Source of the DNA: Dipteronia dyeriana
Taxonomy: Eukaryota; Streptophyta; Magnoliopsida; Sapindales; Sapindaceae
Length of the DNA stretch: 64,000 nucleotides
Assembly: GCA_032871835.1 (NCBI GenBank)
Contig: CM065297.1
Coordinates: 59,073,253 to 59,137,252, forward strand
Direction: 5' to 3'
Positions 1 to 9,782 of the stretch are shown here, piece by piece (within the stretch, counting starts at the first letter, position 1; each line of letters opens with the position of its first letter). The position numbers and the translations under genes are program-made. Below the pieces are notes generated by a model that was given only the letters and a program-made list of their open reading frames with translations, was not told the origin of the DNA and made no database searches.

Positions 1-284
1 GGTAGAGACAACTTGGTCAGGATCATCCGATCGGGATAAAAGAGGTCTGGTCAGGACTAGACAATTGGTCAGTTGAACAACATGCGAGAGATATTAAAGG
101 AAACTATGACTTAAATAAGAAGAAGAATTGTCGTACTTAAACAAGGAGTTTAGAATCACACTCCATTAAGAAAATATCCTTATTTCCTCTTCAGTGTCAA
201 AATTCTATTTAGGAAAGAGCTCAAAGCTTCCAGAAGGATAAACACCTAATAGGAAACAAGTCTAAATCAAGCAGTAACTCAGTT
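1..284 (+). mobile_element. Fragment of a Tat-type gypsy LTR
   Basis: This stretch is diverged but collinear with the LTR of gypsy element G2 near 63330-63640. Both contain repeated TGGTCAG/TGGTCGG-like words, an AAGAAGAAGAATT-like stretch, a run about lost and gained purines and a TCAGTGTCAA/CAAGTGTCAA word in the same order and on the same strand. It breaks off at about 284 where a family-B LTR tail begins. The left end lies outside the window, so whether this is a full LTR cannot be told. No coding potential is visible. Confidence 0.55.
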
Positions 285-512
285 CTTCTAGAATATTGCA
301 CATCGAAAAGTTAAGGAGCCTTCAAACGTTGGTAAGGTTCTATTATCTTTTTCTTAATATTGATTTCGTTTTCCTATGTTTACATATTGTATGTATTAGT
401 TCTAAAAATAATTACGATCCCAAGTTCACTTGTCCCAGATCAATTATGATCCATATAAAAATTTTAAAACCTATTTCTGTTGCGTTACCAGTGAACGGGG
501 TTCCAATAACAT
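285..512 (+). mobile_element. Family-B (Tork-type) LTR, 3' tail fragment
   Basis: It matches the end of the Copia-B 5' LTR (about 18090-18330) over more than 200 bp. Shared are the words CAAACGTTGGTAAG, TTTACATATTGTATGTATTAG, GATCCCAAGTTCACT and the terminal GTGAACGGGGTTCCAATAA. The upstream part of the LTR is absent, so this is a truncated copy. Open frames here are chance readings of LTR sequence. Confidence 0.75.
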
Positions 513-1067
513 CCTTACCCGGAAGGGTCTGGCACATAGTTGGAGAACCAATCCGACAAATCCTAGTACTTGGGATTCCCATGTTCATGGTTCCCTGGTA
601 CTTAGATGGTTTCGCAGTCATGGCATAAATCAATCTTGCATCAAGATCCTCTTTACCTTGGTGAAAACTTTTGTTGAAAGAAACCAGACATCAGGGATCC
701 TTGTATGTGCGGTGCCATGATACTTGGATGATACCGCAATCATGATATCTAGCATGCCTATATCAAGTCCTAAGTATTCTTGGTAACACAAAAAACTTAA
801 AAACTGGTAAGGAGAAAAAACATGAGATAAATGACAAGTACCAGGTTTCCAAGGTACTAAATCAAGATAATCCATGTGGGACTTCATTAAAGCTGATTAT
901 CCTTTCTAGGACAATCGAGGTACTAGGTATCCCTTTTTTGGGAATTTCAGGTACTTGGGTGAAAACCTAGTTTAGTGCATCCCTCACGTTACCTATCAGT
1001 CACATAAAAAGAAGAATTGGTACCCAAGCAATATTGATATGGACCGGTAACTTTACGCCTTCAATCT
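513..1067. other. Non-coding, unassigned (decayed gypsy UTR?)
   Basis: I see no conserved protein. Short words such as GGTACTTGG, TTGGTACTT and CATGGTTCC recur irregularly, as in a decayed tandem repeat. It lies next to a clearer ~95-bp repeat array and a gypsy pol C-terminus on the minus strand, so it is probably the untranslated 3' part of that gypsy element. This is inference from position only. Confidence 0.35.
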
Positions 1068-1425
1068 AGATCCTTCTTAGGGGTGGTAGCCCAACCAAGA
1101 CATCAGGAATGCCATATGGCTAACCTGGTTCTGCAGTCTGGCTGGCAGCTATACGCTTTTACTCAGACCCTTCTTAGGGATGGTAGCCTGACCAAGGAAT
1201 TAAAAGGACCATATGGCTATCCTGGTCTTGTAGTCTGGCTGATAACTATGCAGTTCTCAAACCCTTCCTGGGTGTTCACCTGACCAAGGGCATCAGGATG
1301 ATCATTTGGTAATCTTGGTCTCGTGATCTAACCTGCAACTATGCTCTTACTTTAGATCCTTCTTGGTAAGGGGTATAGCCCGGCCAAGTCATCGGGGTAG
1401 CCATGTAGCTTTCTCGGTTCATGGC
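1068..1425. repeat. Imperfect tandem repeat, ~95 bp x about 4
   Basis: Four diverged units start near 1070, 1168, 1259 and 1356. Each has a core like AGAYCCTTCTTRGG, then a GGTAGCC/GTATAGCC word, a CYRACCAAG word, a CATATGGCTA-like word, and a CTGGTCTYGTAGTCTGGCTG-like stretch. Units drift in length between about 90 and 100 bp. Downstream on the minus strand lies the end of a gypsy pol (1735 to 1601), so in that orientation the array sits in the 3' untranslated region. Tat-type plant elements are known for hypervariable 3' UTRs with satellite-like repeats. Confidence 0.6.
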
Positions 1426-1600
1426 GATCATGGCGAACGTCAGTGGTGAAACACTTGCTGATAAAATAACACATATTGAGATAAAGAGAAATGAAGAGTC
1501 TTTTATTGATGATCAATTAGAGATACACTGTGTTTTTCATGGTACAAATATCAGAACCTATCCCCAAATGGTACTGGTCAGTATTGGAGTCCTCATGCTT

Positions 1601-1735
1601 CTATGCGTAAAATCTCTTCAAGTGGTCCGCATTCCAGGTGTGGTCAAAAGGTCATCCATTCACATCTTCCAACTTGTAAGCTTCACTACAGACCACTACC
1701 TTCACCTGGTAGGGACCTTCCTAATTCTGTGCTAG
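1601..1735 (-). pseudogene. Gypsy pol polyprotein, C-terminal end (Tat-type)
   Basis: Reading leftwards from 1735 gives 44 codons followed by a TAG at 1601-1603. The pattern is an (N)xEGPYxV motif, then a TYKLE-like AYKLED, then WNADHLKRFY. This is the conserved tail after the integrase of plant gypsy polyproteins, typically with WEGPY, YxL and WNxxxLK(R/K)YY. Two in-frame stops fall inside (replacing W of WEGPY and a residue after NG). The upstream part is cut exactly where a family-A LTR starts at 1737. The rest of this element is not visible in the window. Confidence 0.8.
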
Positions 1736-1736
1736 T

Positions 1737-3302
1737 TGTTGGTATTATGCTCGATAGCAAGAGTGTAATAATGTAATTGACAATCTTTTCATATTAATAA
1801 AGTGATTTCTAGTTTAAAAAATCTTATAGCATTTATAGTTTAATTATTATAATTGTCAAAAGTAAATAATCATAAGGTCAAAAGACTATGAGAAAAGAAG
1901 AATTGTTCATACATATAGATATATATGAGGTAGACACAATTCTTTAGTTAGTCTTGCATAATATTCACAACTTAAGATAAAAGGTTGGGCGCCTTTATCT
2001 TGTCAAAGTTGTAGATTATTTTGCTAGCATTTGAATGGGATCAAATGTGTTATGATGAGTCTAAAATCGTCAAAGTGAGGTGTCTTTGGGCAAAAGAATC
2101 TAGTGCACTGGGTTAATTGAATAGGATCACAATGAAATACTTTATCTAGAACAGTCAATGGATAAAATTTTTCATTTGAAGACAATCGGAGAGTCTATCT
2201 CAATCCTAAGATAAATGATGGACTTGTGGTTGCAAGTGTTATCATTTGAGCTATCAATGAGTATGATTATATAGCATAGTTTATCCTCGATAGTTTGGTG
2301 GTATTCATTTGTTAATCGATAGAGGACTTCATTTTTAGATATGGAGATCATGGCTCTATTTATTGAATGAGAGTAGAATACCATCATATGGATGTTTTGA
2401 GGTATTGAATATTAAATCTTAACGTTAAGTTTTCAATAGTGTCTATTGAAACATGGCTTCTGGACAAGTCAAAATATCCAAGTTCAAAATGTGGTCATAT
2501 GAGTAAATATGGTAACTTGGAGAGCTATAGGTGGTCTATGAGCTATTGGCGATTACTGGTACTCATCACGAGGATAAACTTTCTCCAATAAGGTTGTCTA
2601 AGGTATGAATGAGTAACATTAACTTATTCTATCTTTATTTAAAAGTTCAATTTTAGTTCTTTAGTGGAATGAACTAAAATTAAATAGATCGGACCTAAGT
2701 GAATCATTTGTTGATTGTGATTGGGTTGTGTATAATATAGCTTAAATCTAGATAGCCCACCAAGATCCCCAATCCACACGAACTTGCGTGGATCACTTGA
2801 TATATTCTTTTTGTAAGAATGGGTCTAGTTCACATGTGGACTTTTTATAAAGGTCAAACGGATTTAATAAAATAAAATAAAAATAATATTTTTGCCCATA
2901 TATATTGGTATGGGAGGCAAGACTATTTAGAATAGCTCAATTATATTATTTTATTTTATTTTTTAATTAAATAGAAATTAATTAATTTGTTGATTAATTA
3001 ATTATTTAATTAAAAGTCAAAATCTTTTTCCTAGTAGGAGATGTTCTCCTAAAATTATACTATTGTTGGTAGTATAATTAATATTAAAGACTATATTTGA
3101 TAAGTAGATAAATAAAAGGAATTAATTATCTAATCAAATTAGGAATTCTTTAATATGGTTACAAATATACTATTGAGTTGGATTATGAGTCTTGGTGTAG
3201 GATATAATTCTTTTTTGAAAAGGATTCTTAACCACCAAGTAAATCTACCTAAGGAAAGGATTCTTAACTACCAAGTAAATCCTTCTTAGGACAAGAATTA
3301 AG
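1737..3302 (+). mobile_element. Family-A LTR, truncated (copy A-i)
   Basis: It starts TGTTGGTATTATGCTCGATAG, the same start as the LTRs at 34090, 36431, 41125 and 59690. It follows them through the AAGATGCAAG-free U3 part up to the AGGATTCTTAACYACCAAGTAAATC repeats at 3210-3295. It then jumps back to an earlier point of the LTR. The expected terminal TTTTTCCCTACA is missing, so the right end is lost and no target duplication can be matched to the left flank (CTAGT). It interrupts the gypsy pol remnant at 1735. Confidence 0.85.
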
Positions 3303-3570
3303 AGTAAATATGGTAACTAAAAGAGCTATAGGCAATGTGAGCTCTTGGCGATTAATGGTTTTCTTCACAAGGATACACTATCTCCATTAAGATTGTTTGG
3401 GGTACGAATAAGGAATATTAATTTATTCTATCTTTATTTAAGAGTTCAATTTTTGTTCCTTAGTGGAATCAACTAAAATTAATAGATGGGACCTAAATGA
3501 ATCATTTGTTTATTTTGATTATGTTATGTCTATTGGAGCTTAAATTTAGATAGCCCGCCATGTTCCCAAA
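3303..3570 (+). mobile_element. Second partial family-A LTR piece
   Basis: The segment repeats the part of the LTR also seen at about 2497-2760: GAGTAAATATGGTAACT, CTCTTGGCGATTA, GAATCATTTGTT and GATAGCCCGCCA words in the same order. It joins the first copy directly, so it is either an internal duplication or the remnant of another LTR. It ends at gypsy antisense-gene sequence near 3571. Confidence 0.75.
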
Positions 3571-4601
3571 TTCATTGGACCCGCTTCGTCATTGTTGGGG
3601 AGAGACATCTCTGCAGCCTGAGACATGATTTCTTCCCTATCTTAGCCGGTGATACTGGAGATGTCAAAGTGGAGGGGGATGGGGAAGGCTTCCGTAACCT
3701 GGAAGAAGGCATAGAAATACCCCTTGCTAAAAGAGGCTTCTAGTTCGACATGAAGCTAGGTAACCTGAGACTGTAGATTTTGGTTCTTAACATCTAGTGC
3801 CTTTGCTTCCTCCTTCCATTCTTCCCGCTAAATGGTTCGACACTGAGACCGAAGGGTTTCCTGATCGAAAGACTGCTTCAACCTCTTGTGGTCACACTGA
3901 AGCTTGGCAAGTTGTGCTTCCATCCCTTTCTGGCTAGAAGTCATCTCCTAGACTAGGGCTTTAGCCTTAACTAACAATCCCATGGCTTGCTCAGCCTAAG
4001 CTGCCCGATCGTGGAGGAAAGCTACCTGGTGTCCCATGGCTACTTGAAATTTGAAGGCCTGCAAAGAGAATTCATGTTAGAAAATGATAAGTCAAGTTAT
4101 TACATGAGAAAATAAAGGCGATGACTACCTCGGCCATGAGAGCAGACTCCTTGGTAACCAGAATATCAATGGGCATGGAAGCCATCCAAGAGAGCCCGCC
4201 ACCTAGGTAAGACGTAACAAACAGCTTCAGAACCTCGTCCTGACCAACTGATGCCAACTATTGGTGGGGGCGGGGAAGGGGAATCTCAGGAATACCAGCC
4301 TCTGGATCCCTTGGAGCCTGAACTGCTTGGGATGCAGATGGATCAACTGAAGGAGTGGGTAATGTAGCTGGAGAAGTAGTAGCTGTAGTGAGGGCCACTG
4401 ATGAGGGGACTGAGGTAGACATATCAGTGGCTTGGAGAGTGGGCCCTCCTCGATTTAGAGCTTTAGCAGCCTATGATGCCAGAATAGCCATCTTATATCT
4501 CATCTGGGAAGGCGATGGAGCAGGAGCAGGCAAAGCAGCCACTAAAAAGGTTGGCCCTTCTTTCTCCGAGGTAGCCAATGTTGAGGTTTATGCCATAAAG
4601 A
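3571..4601 (-). pseudogene. Gypsy antisense-gene fragment (Tat-type), with intron
   Basis: On the minus strand a degenerate protein runs from about 4601 to 3571. First comes a Pro/Ser/Ala-rich linker, then ASVGQDEVLKLF...GGLSWMAS...ESALMAE, then after an intron AFKFQVAMGHQVAFLHDR and a long Gln/Lys/Glu-rich coiled coil (AKLQCDHKRLKQSFDQE-like). The same order appears in the better preserved copy at 47297-50402. The intron at 4128-4059 is 70 nt, begins GT, ends TTTGCAG, and keeps phase. At least five in-frame stops are present. Genes of this kind lie antisense between pol and the 3' LTR of Tat elements; the function is unknown. It is cut on the right by Copia-B. Confidence 0.65.
4059..4128 (-). 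other. Putative GT-AG intron in the antisense gene
   Basis: Minus-strand sequence GAG|GTAGTC opens and CTCTTTGCAG|GCC closes a 70-nt AT-rich stretch. Removing it joins two reading frames (..LMAE and AFKFQ..) without a shift. Without removal the frame reads an unrelated hydrophobic tail and stops. Confidence 0.6.
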
Positions 4602-4821
4602 TGTAATTTGTAAATGGATTTATAAAATAAATATAACTTGTGCATATATTTAACATCCAAGATTACCGAATGTAATCTCGAACTGTGTATATGAGTGTCA
4701 ATACGGATGGATACAATAAGGGACATGCAATCGAAAGAGTCCATAGATAACAAATAAAGTTGGGTACTTTATTTGTGGTTAATCTATAGCTGCGGTCCAT
4801 TCCGTAATGTATGGTGATTCT
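4602..4821 (+). mobile_element. Copia-B 5' LTR (family B), segment 1
   Basis: The LTR probably starts at TGTAATTTG (4602). The stretch TTGGGTACTTTATTTGTGG ... GCGGTCCATTCYGTA matches the other family-B copy at 32350-32420. It stops at 4821, where element C1 begins, and resumes at 14038 after the duplicated ATTCT. The exact left boundary rests on the TG start and the end of gypsy similarity, so it may be off by some bases. Confidence 0.7.
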
Positions 4822-5728
4822 TGAAATTCCCTAGAAAGTGTGTATCCATAACCTGGAGGAAGGGGGGGGGAGTGAATAATTTTTAATTCGATAGATTACC
4901 AATTTTCGAATTAATCAATATTAACAATTCTACCCCAATCTACTTAAATTTAAATGACAACAAACATAAAACAATAACAACACGGAAAATATACGTGGAA
5001 ACCCTCCAAATGGGAAAAACCATGGGCTATTTAGAGTTCCACCCTCGATCCTCAAAATCCACTATTGAGTAAAAGTTTACAATCTAGGTTGACCTCCCGT
5101 CTAACCCTCTAGTTACTAACCCTTTCACTCTACCCAATGGGCCTTAATAGTGATTTTGGATCACTAGCCTTGTGCACTAACCACTTAGCCACAAGCTAAA
5201 ACAACAATGAAGAGATAATGTCAACCTAAGTGAATATGCAAGAATATTCAATATGCAAAAATGCAAGGTCAATACATTCATGCTTGTCTAGGATTAATAA
5301 TGACAATTAAAGCAAATCCTAGATATCAATTTTCTAATTGCAAAGGCAAGAAGAATTAGCTAGAAGGGAAAAATCGTCCTAAATGCTAGCTATCACAAAT
5401 TAATACATCTTAACCAACAATCAATACACAAGCATGTCATAAAAGCAATTAAACATTCAAACAAGCATTTGATATGCAATAAAGAACAAAACCCTAGGCA
5501 TACATGCCTTTGTAATGAAACTATGAAGTCTAGAGCATGTAGAAGTTACCTAGTCAAGAAGAAGATGATACTTCATGCTTAAATGATCTTAGAATGAAGC
5601 TAGATGATCATGAGATGAAGTTGGGTTGAGTAAAAATGGCTTCTTGGAGCTTCTCTCTCTAAAGAACAATATCTCTCACTCAAAAATAGGTTTGGAAGCT
5701 CTCAAAAATGAGTTCGGAAGAAGATGAT

Positions 5729-5738
5729 GTATATATAA
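5729..5738 (-). promoter_or_regulatory. Candidate TATA box of C1 LTR promoter
   Basis: The minus strand reads TTATATATAC in an otherwise GC-containing context. In element orientation it follows the palindrome cluster and precedes the R/U5 part of the LTR, where a Pol II promoter is expected. The equivalent position in C3 (51300-51316 and 59250-59280) also carries a TATA run. Confidence 0.5.
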
Positions 5739-5805
5739 GAAGCCTAAAGTGAAACTGCATCGTTTTGGGTGAAAGGCAACCAAAACGCGTCAGGCTCGCT
5801 GGTTG

Positions 5806-6065
5806 TACCGCGGTCCAGGCAAGTGTCCAGACCGTGGCACAGAGAGCAGTGTATCGTCTGTACAACGCCGCTCTGTAGGCCTCTGTGCATGCAGCGTGCA
5901 CAGACCGCGGTCTGGACAACATGCATCCTCTGTTAAACTCGGCTTGGGAGGCCACGGCATAGGCAACACGCACAAATCGTGGTAGACATAGCGTTCATCC
6001 TCCGTCAAATACCGCTGTGCAGGCCGCGGCAGGGGCACTGCACGTAGAGCAGTCTAGACCGCGGT
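5806..6065. promoter_or_regulatory. GC-rich palindrome cluster in C1 U3
   Basis: Within AT-rich surroundings lie several copies of ACCGCGGT-type words: ACCGCGGT at 5807-5814, the perfect 14-bp palindrome CAGACCGCGGTCTG at 5901-5914, and decayed copies such as GACCGTGGC, GGCCGCGGC and GACCGCGGT up to 6063. The cluster is upstream of the TATA box on the element strand. Sirevirus LTRs are known to carry clusters of conserved GC-rich palindromes in this place, thought to bind transcription factors. Confidence 0.6.
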
Positions 6066-6355
6066 AAAGAGGAAAAAATCCTCTTTCTTCGGCACAAACA
6101 TACATTCACACTCAAATAAAAAATAAGACACTCAAAGCACTCAAAATGGCAAATAAGCATGCAAGTTAGATAATTAAAATAAAATACATGAGTGTGAGTG
6201 TGTGCACTAAATCTCATCAATAAAGTTAAGCAAGTGATTTTACCTTTGATGCTTGAGCTTGGTTACAAACAATGAAGCCCTAAACTGCCCTTACATATTG
6301 TTCCCAACATGTGGTTGTCAACGAAATAAGCCAATCAAAAACCGAGGAACTTACA

Positions 6356-7589
6356 ATCTCCCCCTTTGGCTATTTCGTGACAAAACCACTCACTCACAAA
6401 GTATCCTCATAACAAATAACAAGAAATAAACAAGAGGTCAACAAACAACCATTCTATGTTACAAGAGATACCTAAAGCTAAATCTTCAAATCTTTCAACT
6501 CTTGTTGCATGATCATCCCTACAAAACAAAGAACTACACTTTCCAAGACAAACGTATGAGAGGGATCAATAAAAATAAAAACAAGTAAATGCATGAAATA
6601 GAAACAAGTAACAAACAATCAACAATGCACAAAGTAAATGCTCCCCCTAAAAAGGTCAACTCCCCCACAATAAGTCAATCTCCCCTTAAAAACATGCTAA
6701 TATCAACTCCCCCTAAATCCAACACTACTTCCTCTTTTTGTCACAAGATAGGCAAATGAATATTCCCTAACCTAAATGCTGTAGCAAAGAGAGATATTTG
6801 TAATGTAAATGCATAATCATATACAACAACTTTATGCTGGTTAATTAAGAGAGAGAGAAATTCAAGGAAGTTTTATTGATTGGAACATATGCGAAAGATT
6901 TTGCCTCGAATGAAATACATGCAACATCAACTTCCAAAAGCATGGTATTTGGCAAAGGAAAAATAGCACATGAGGTTCCAAGAGAAGTCAAACCAATTTG
7001 CACCAAATTGACAATGGAAAACAAGATATAGTTCAACCAAAAACATAAGAGCAACTATCAAACTTTACAAGTTGAACAAGACATGAGCGACTATTGCGCC
7101 CTATTAGATTTTTTCGGACAAGATACCCGTATGATAGTAGCCTTGTTCAATTAAGTAAAGAGAGAGAGACTATAGGAATGTGAAAAATCTTGAAATGGAT
7201 ACAATATCCTTATTGAATGAAGTCTCAAAAGACACTTGCACACAGATTTGCAATCATATTGTAATCATTCAATAAATTCATCATGCATAACACTTTAAGC
7301 ATGTCAATATCAAGTTTTCACAAGCATGGAGATAAACTTTGAGTCAATCAAATGTACTTCCCAAACAAGTTTCCTATTCCAAAAATACATGTTTGAACAC
7401 AAATGAGACATGCATTTCAAATAAGGCAAAAACACACTTATTGAATAAAAAGACATATAACAATATATGCATCCAAGATACTCAAGCAATTAATTAAAGA
7501 GCATAAAATTGAACAATTATTTGCTTATTAAGATGCAAGTTCGCTCTCTTTGCTTAAGCTCCCCATATGAGGTCAACCACCAAAGCCCA
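6356..7589 (-). other. C1 3' non-coding region with polypurine tracts
   Basis: Between RNase H and the 3' LTR there are 1.2 kb without a usable frame. Immediately next to the LTR the minus strand reads AAAGGGGGAGA (6357-6367), the expected plus-strand primer. Further copies of the GGGGGAG theme occur at about 6640-6652, 6661-6668, 6679-6690 and 6707-6718. A GA-rich run is at 6846-6860. C2 (21612-22848) and C3 (51877-53049) have the same arrangement. Some SIRE elements carry an env-like frame here; I see none. Confidence 0.7.
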
Positions 7590-8897
7590 TCAATGCATAT
7601 GACAAATCCCAATAGACCTACTAAGAGATTTAAACCTAGTTGAATCTAATGGTTTTGTAAACAAATCCGCTAGTTGATCATTTGTGCCCACATGTTCAAG
7701 TACAATGCATTTGCTCTCAACTAGCTTCCTAATGAAATGATGTCTAATGTCAATATGCTTGGTTCTAGAATGTTGGACAAGATTTTTTGAAATTTGATAG
7801 CACTCATGTTATCACAATAAAGGGTTAGAGTACCTTTCTCAAAGCCATAATCCACAAGTATTTGTTTCATCCAAAAGAGTTGTCTGCAAGCCCCCCTAAC
7901 TGCTATATACTCGGCCTCGGCTGTAGATAATGAGATAGAATTTTTCTTCTTCCAAAACCAAGACACGAGATTGTTCCCTAGGATCACAATTACCTGCCGA
8001 ATCTGTATCACTAAAGCCAACTAAACTAGCATTAGTGTCAAAAGAGTTCCATATCCCATAGTTGGATGTCCTATTCACGTATCGAATGATTCTCTTCACA
8101 GAGGAAAGATGGGATTCCTTGGGATTGGCTTGGTACCTAGCACACACACCAACACAAAAAGCTATATCGGGTCTACTAGCAGTCAAGTATAGCAATCTCC
8201 CCATCATGCCACGATATAGACTTTGATCCACACCTTTTACACTAGAATCCTTGCTAAGTTTCAAAGTGGTACTCATTGGTGTGTCACAATGCTTTGCATT
8301 CTCAAGGCCAAACTTCTTCACAAGGTTCTTGGCATAATTAGCTTGGGATATGAAGATCCCATCATTCATTTGCTTGGTTTGCAAGCCTAGGAAGTAATTG
8401 AGTTCACCAACCATGCTCATTTCAAACTCATGAGTCATGACATTTACAAATTGTTGAACTTTCAAGTTGTTGGTGGACCCAAAAATGATGTCATCAACAA
8501 AAATTTGAGCTATGAATAGCTCATCTTTAGTGCACTTGATGAACAAAGTCTTGTCAACACTTCCTCTATAGTAGTCATTGTCAACAAGATAAAGAGTGAG
8601 GTGCTCATACCAAGCCCTCGGTGCTTTTGTCAACCCATATAGCGCCTTCTTGAGGCGATAAACATGATTGGGGTGGTGAGGATCCACAAACCCCTTAGGT
8701 TGCTCAACAAACACCTTAGGTTGCTTAACAAACACTTCCTCTTGCAAGAAGCCATTGAGAAAGGCACTCTTAACATACATTTGATACAATTTAAATTTGT
8801 GAACACAAGATATGGATAAGAGAAGCCTAATGGACTCTAAAAGGGCAACGGGAGCAAAAGTCTCCTCAAAGTTGATACCCTCAATTTGAGAGTATCC
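7590..8897 (-). pseudogene. C1 reverse transcriptase-RNase H remnant
   Basis: From 8897 leftwards the copia RT is clear: [20 protein letters not shown], the catalytic FVDDIIFGS at about 8490, [20 protein letters not shown], then RNase H with AEAEYIA, LYCDN and TKHIDIRHHFIR, ending ICHMH and TGA at 7590-7592. Lesions: TAA at 8898-8900 just upstream (for Q in VAxGYSQ), a deletion with frameshift near 7990 that removes the RKSTSG part, and a frameshift near 7790. There is also a tandem duplication of a VFVxQPK block near 8710. Not functional. Confidence 0.92.
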
Positions 8898-9782
8898 TTA
8901 TGCAACAAGTCTAGCTTTTTTCCGTACAATGTTGCCATCCTCATCTGATTTGTTCCTATAGACCCACTTGGTGCCTATTACATTAGTGTTCTTAGGCCTA
9001 GGAACTAGAGTCCAAACCTCATTTATTTCAAATTGGTTTAGCTCTTCTTGCATAACAAGAACCCAAAACTCATCACTTAAAGCTTCATCTACCTTTTTGG
9101 GTTCAATTTGAGAGGTGTAGCAAGTGTAACTAATTTGATTTGCTAATTGATGTCTAGTCCTCACACCTTCATTCATATTTCCAAGATTGTCACTCTTGTT
9201 ATGGAGATGCCTAACCCAAGGAGCGGGTTCCTTAGAGTCCAAAGTAGGATCTTTATCAAGAGATTGAGTGACCTCTTTTTCAAGTTTTGATTTCTTATCA
9301 CTAGAAATCACATCAATCTTTACCAAGGGAGTATCATCAACCACATTAATCCCCCCATCATGGTTAGTAACCTTAGGCCTATAATCATCTATGACCACAT
9401 TAGATGATTCCATAGCACTTCGTGTCTTCAAATTAAAAACTCTATAGGCCTTACTATTTAGGGCGTAGCCAATGAAAATCCCCTCATCACTCTTTGCATC
9501 AAACTTGCGAAGTTGATCACGGCCATTTAGAATGTAGCACTTGCTTCCAAATGAGTGGAAGTAGCAAACATTTGGCTGCCTACCTTTCCACAATTCATAG
9601 GAGGTTTGCCTAGTCCCGGGCCTAAGAAAAACCCTTTTACCGATATAACAAGCCGTATTGACAGCTTTAGCCCAAAGGTTCCTATGCACATTGTTGCTAT
9701 GCAACATCACACGAGCCATCTCTTGGAGGACTCTATTCTTCCACTCTACTACCCCATTTTGTTGAGGAGTTCGAGGAGCCAA
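8898..9782 (-). pseudogene. C1 integrase C-terminus and RT N-terminus
   Basis: 294 codons open in the frame. The N-terminal part continues the integrase core (TPQQNGVVEWKNR, NLWAKAVNTACYI), followed by the GKC-type integrase tail [10 protein letters not shown] and [15 protein letters not shown]. It ends in the start of RT with [29 protein letters not shown] and GTKWVYRNK. It overlaps the upstream ORF by 34 bases in another frame, so one frameshift near 9780 separates them. The frame ends at a TAA replacing Gln. Confidence 0.92.

Larger units (their letters stand above)
4822..6355 (-). repeat. C1 3' LTR (1534 bp)
   Basis: Its plus-strand left end is TGAAATTCCCTAG and its right end is GGAACTTACA, so the element-strand LTR is TGTAAG...TTCA. 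It is the longer of the two C1 LTRs: the 5' LTR lacks about 355 bp corresponding to roughly 5630-6000 here. The element-strand TATA box lies at 5729-5738 and a cluster of GC-rich palindromes at 5806-6065 lies upstream of it. A run of ten G at about 4861-4870 lies near the LTR end. Confidence 0.92.

Noticed and set aside
296..887. Overlapping 85-110 codon frames at the left edge
   Set aside because: The first half is family-B LTR tail and the rest decayed repeat; the frames are not shared with the homologous LTR at 18090-18330.
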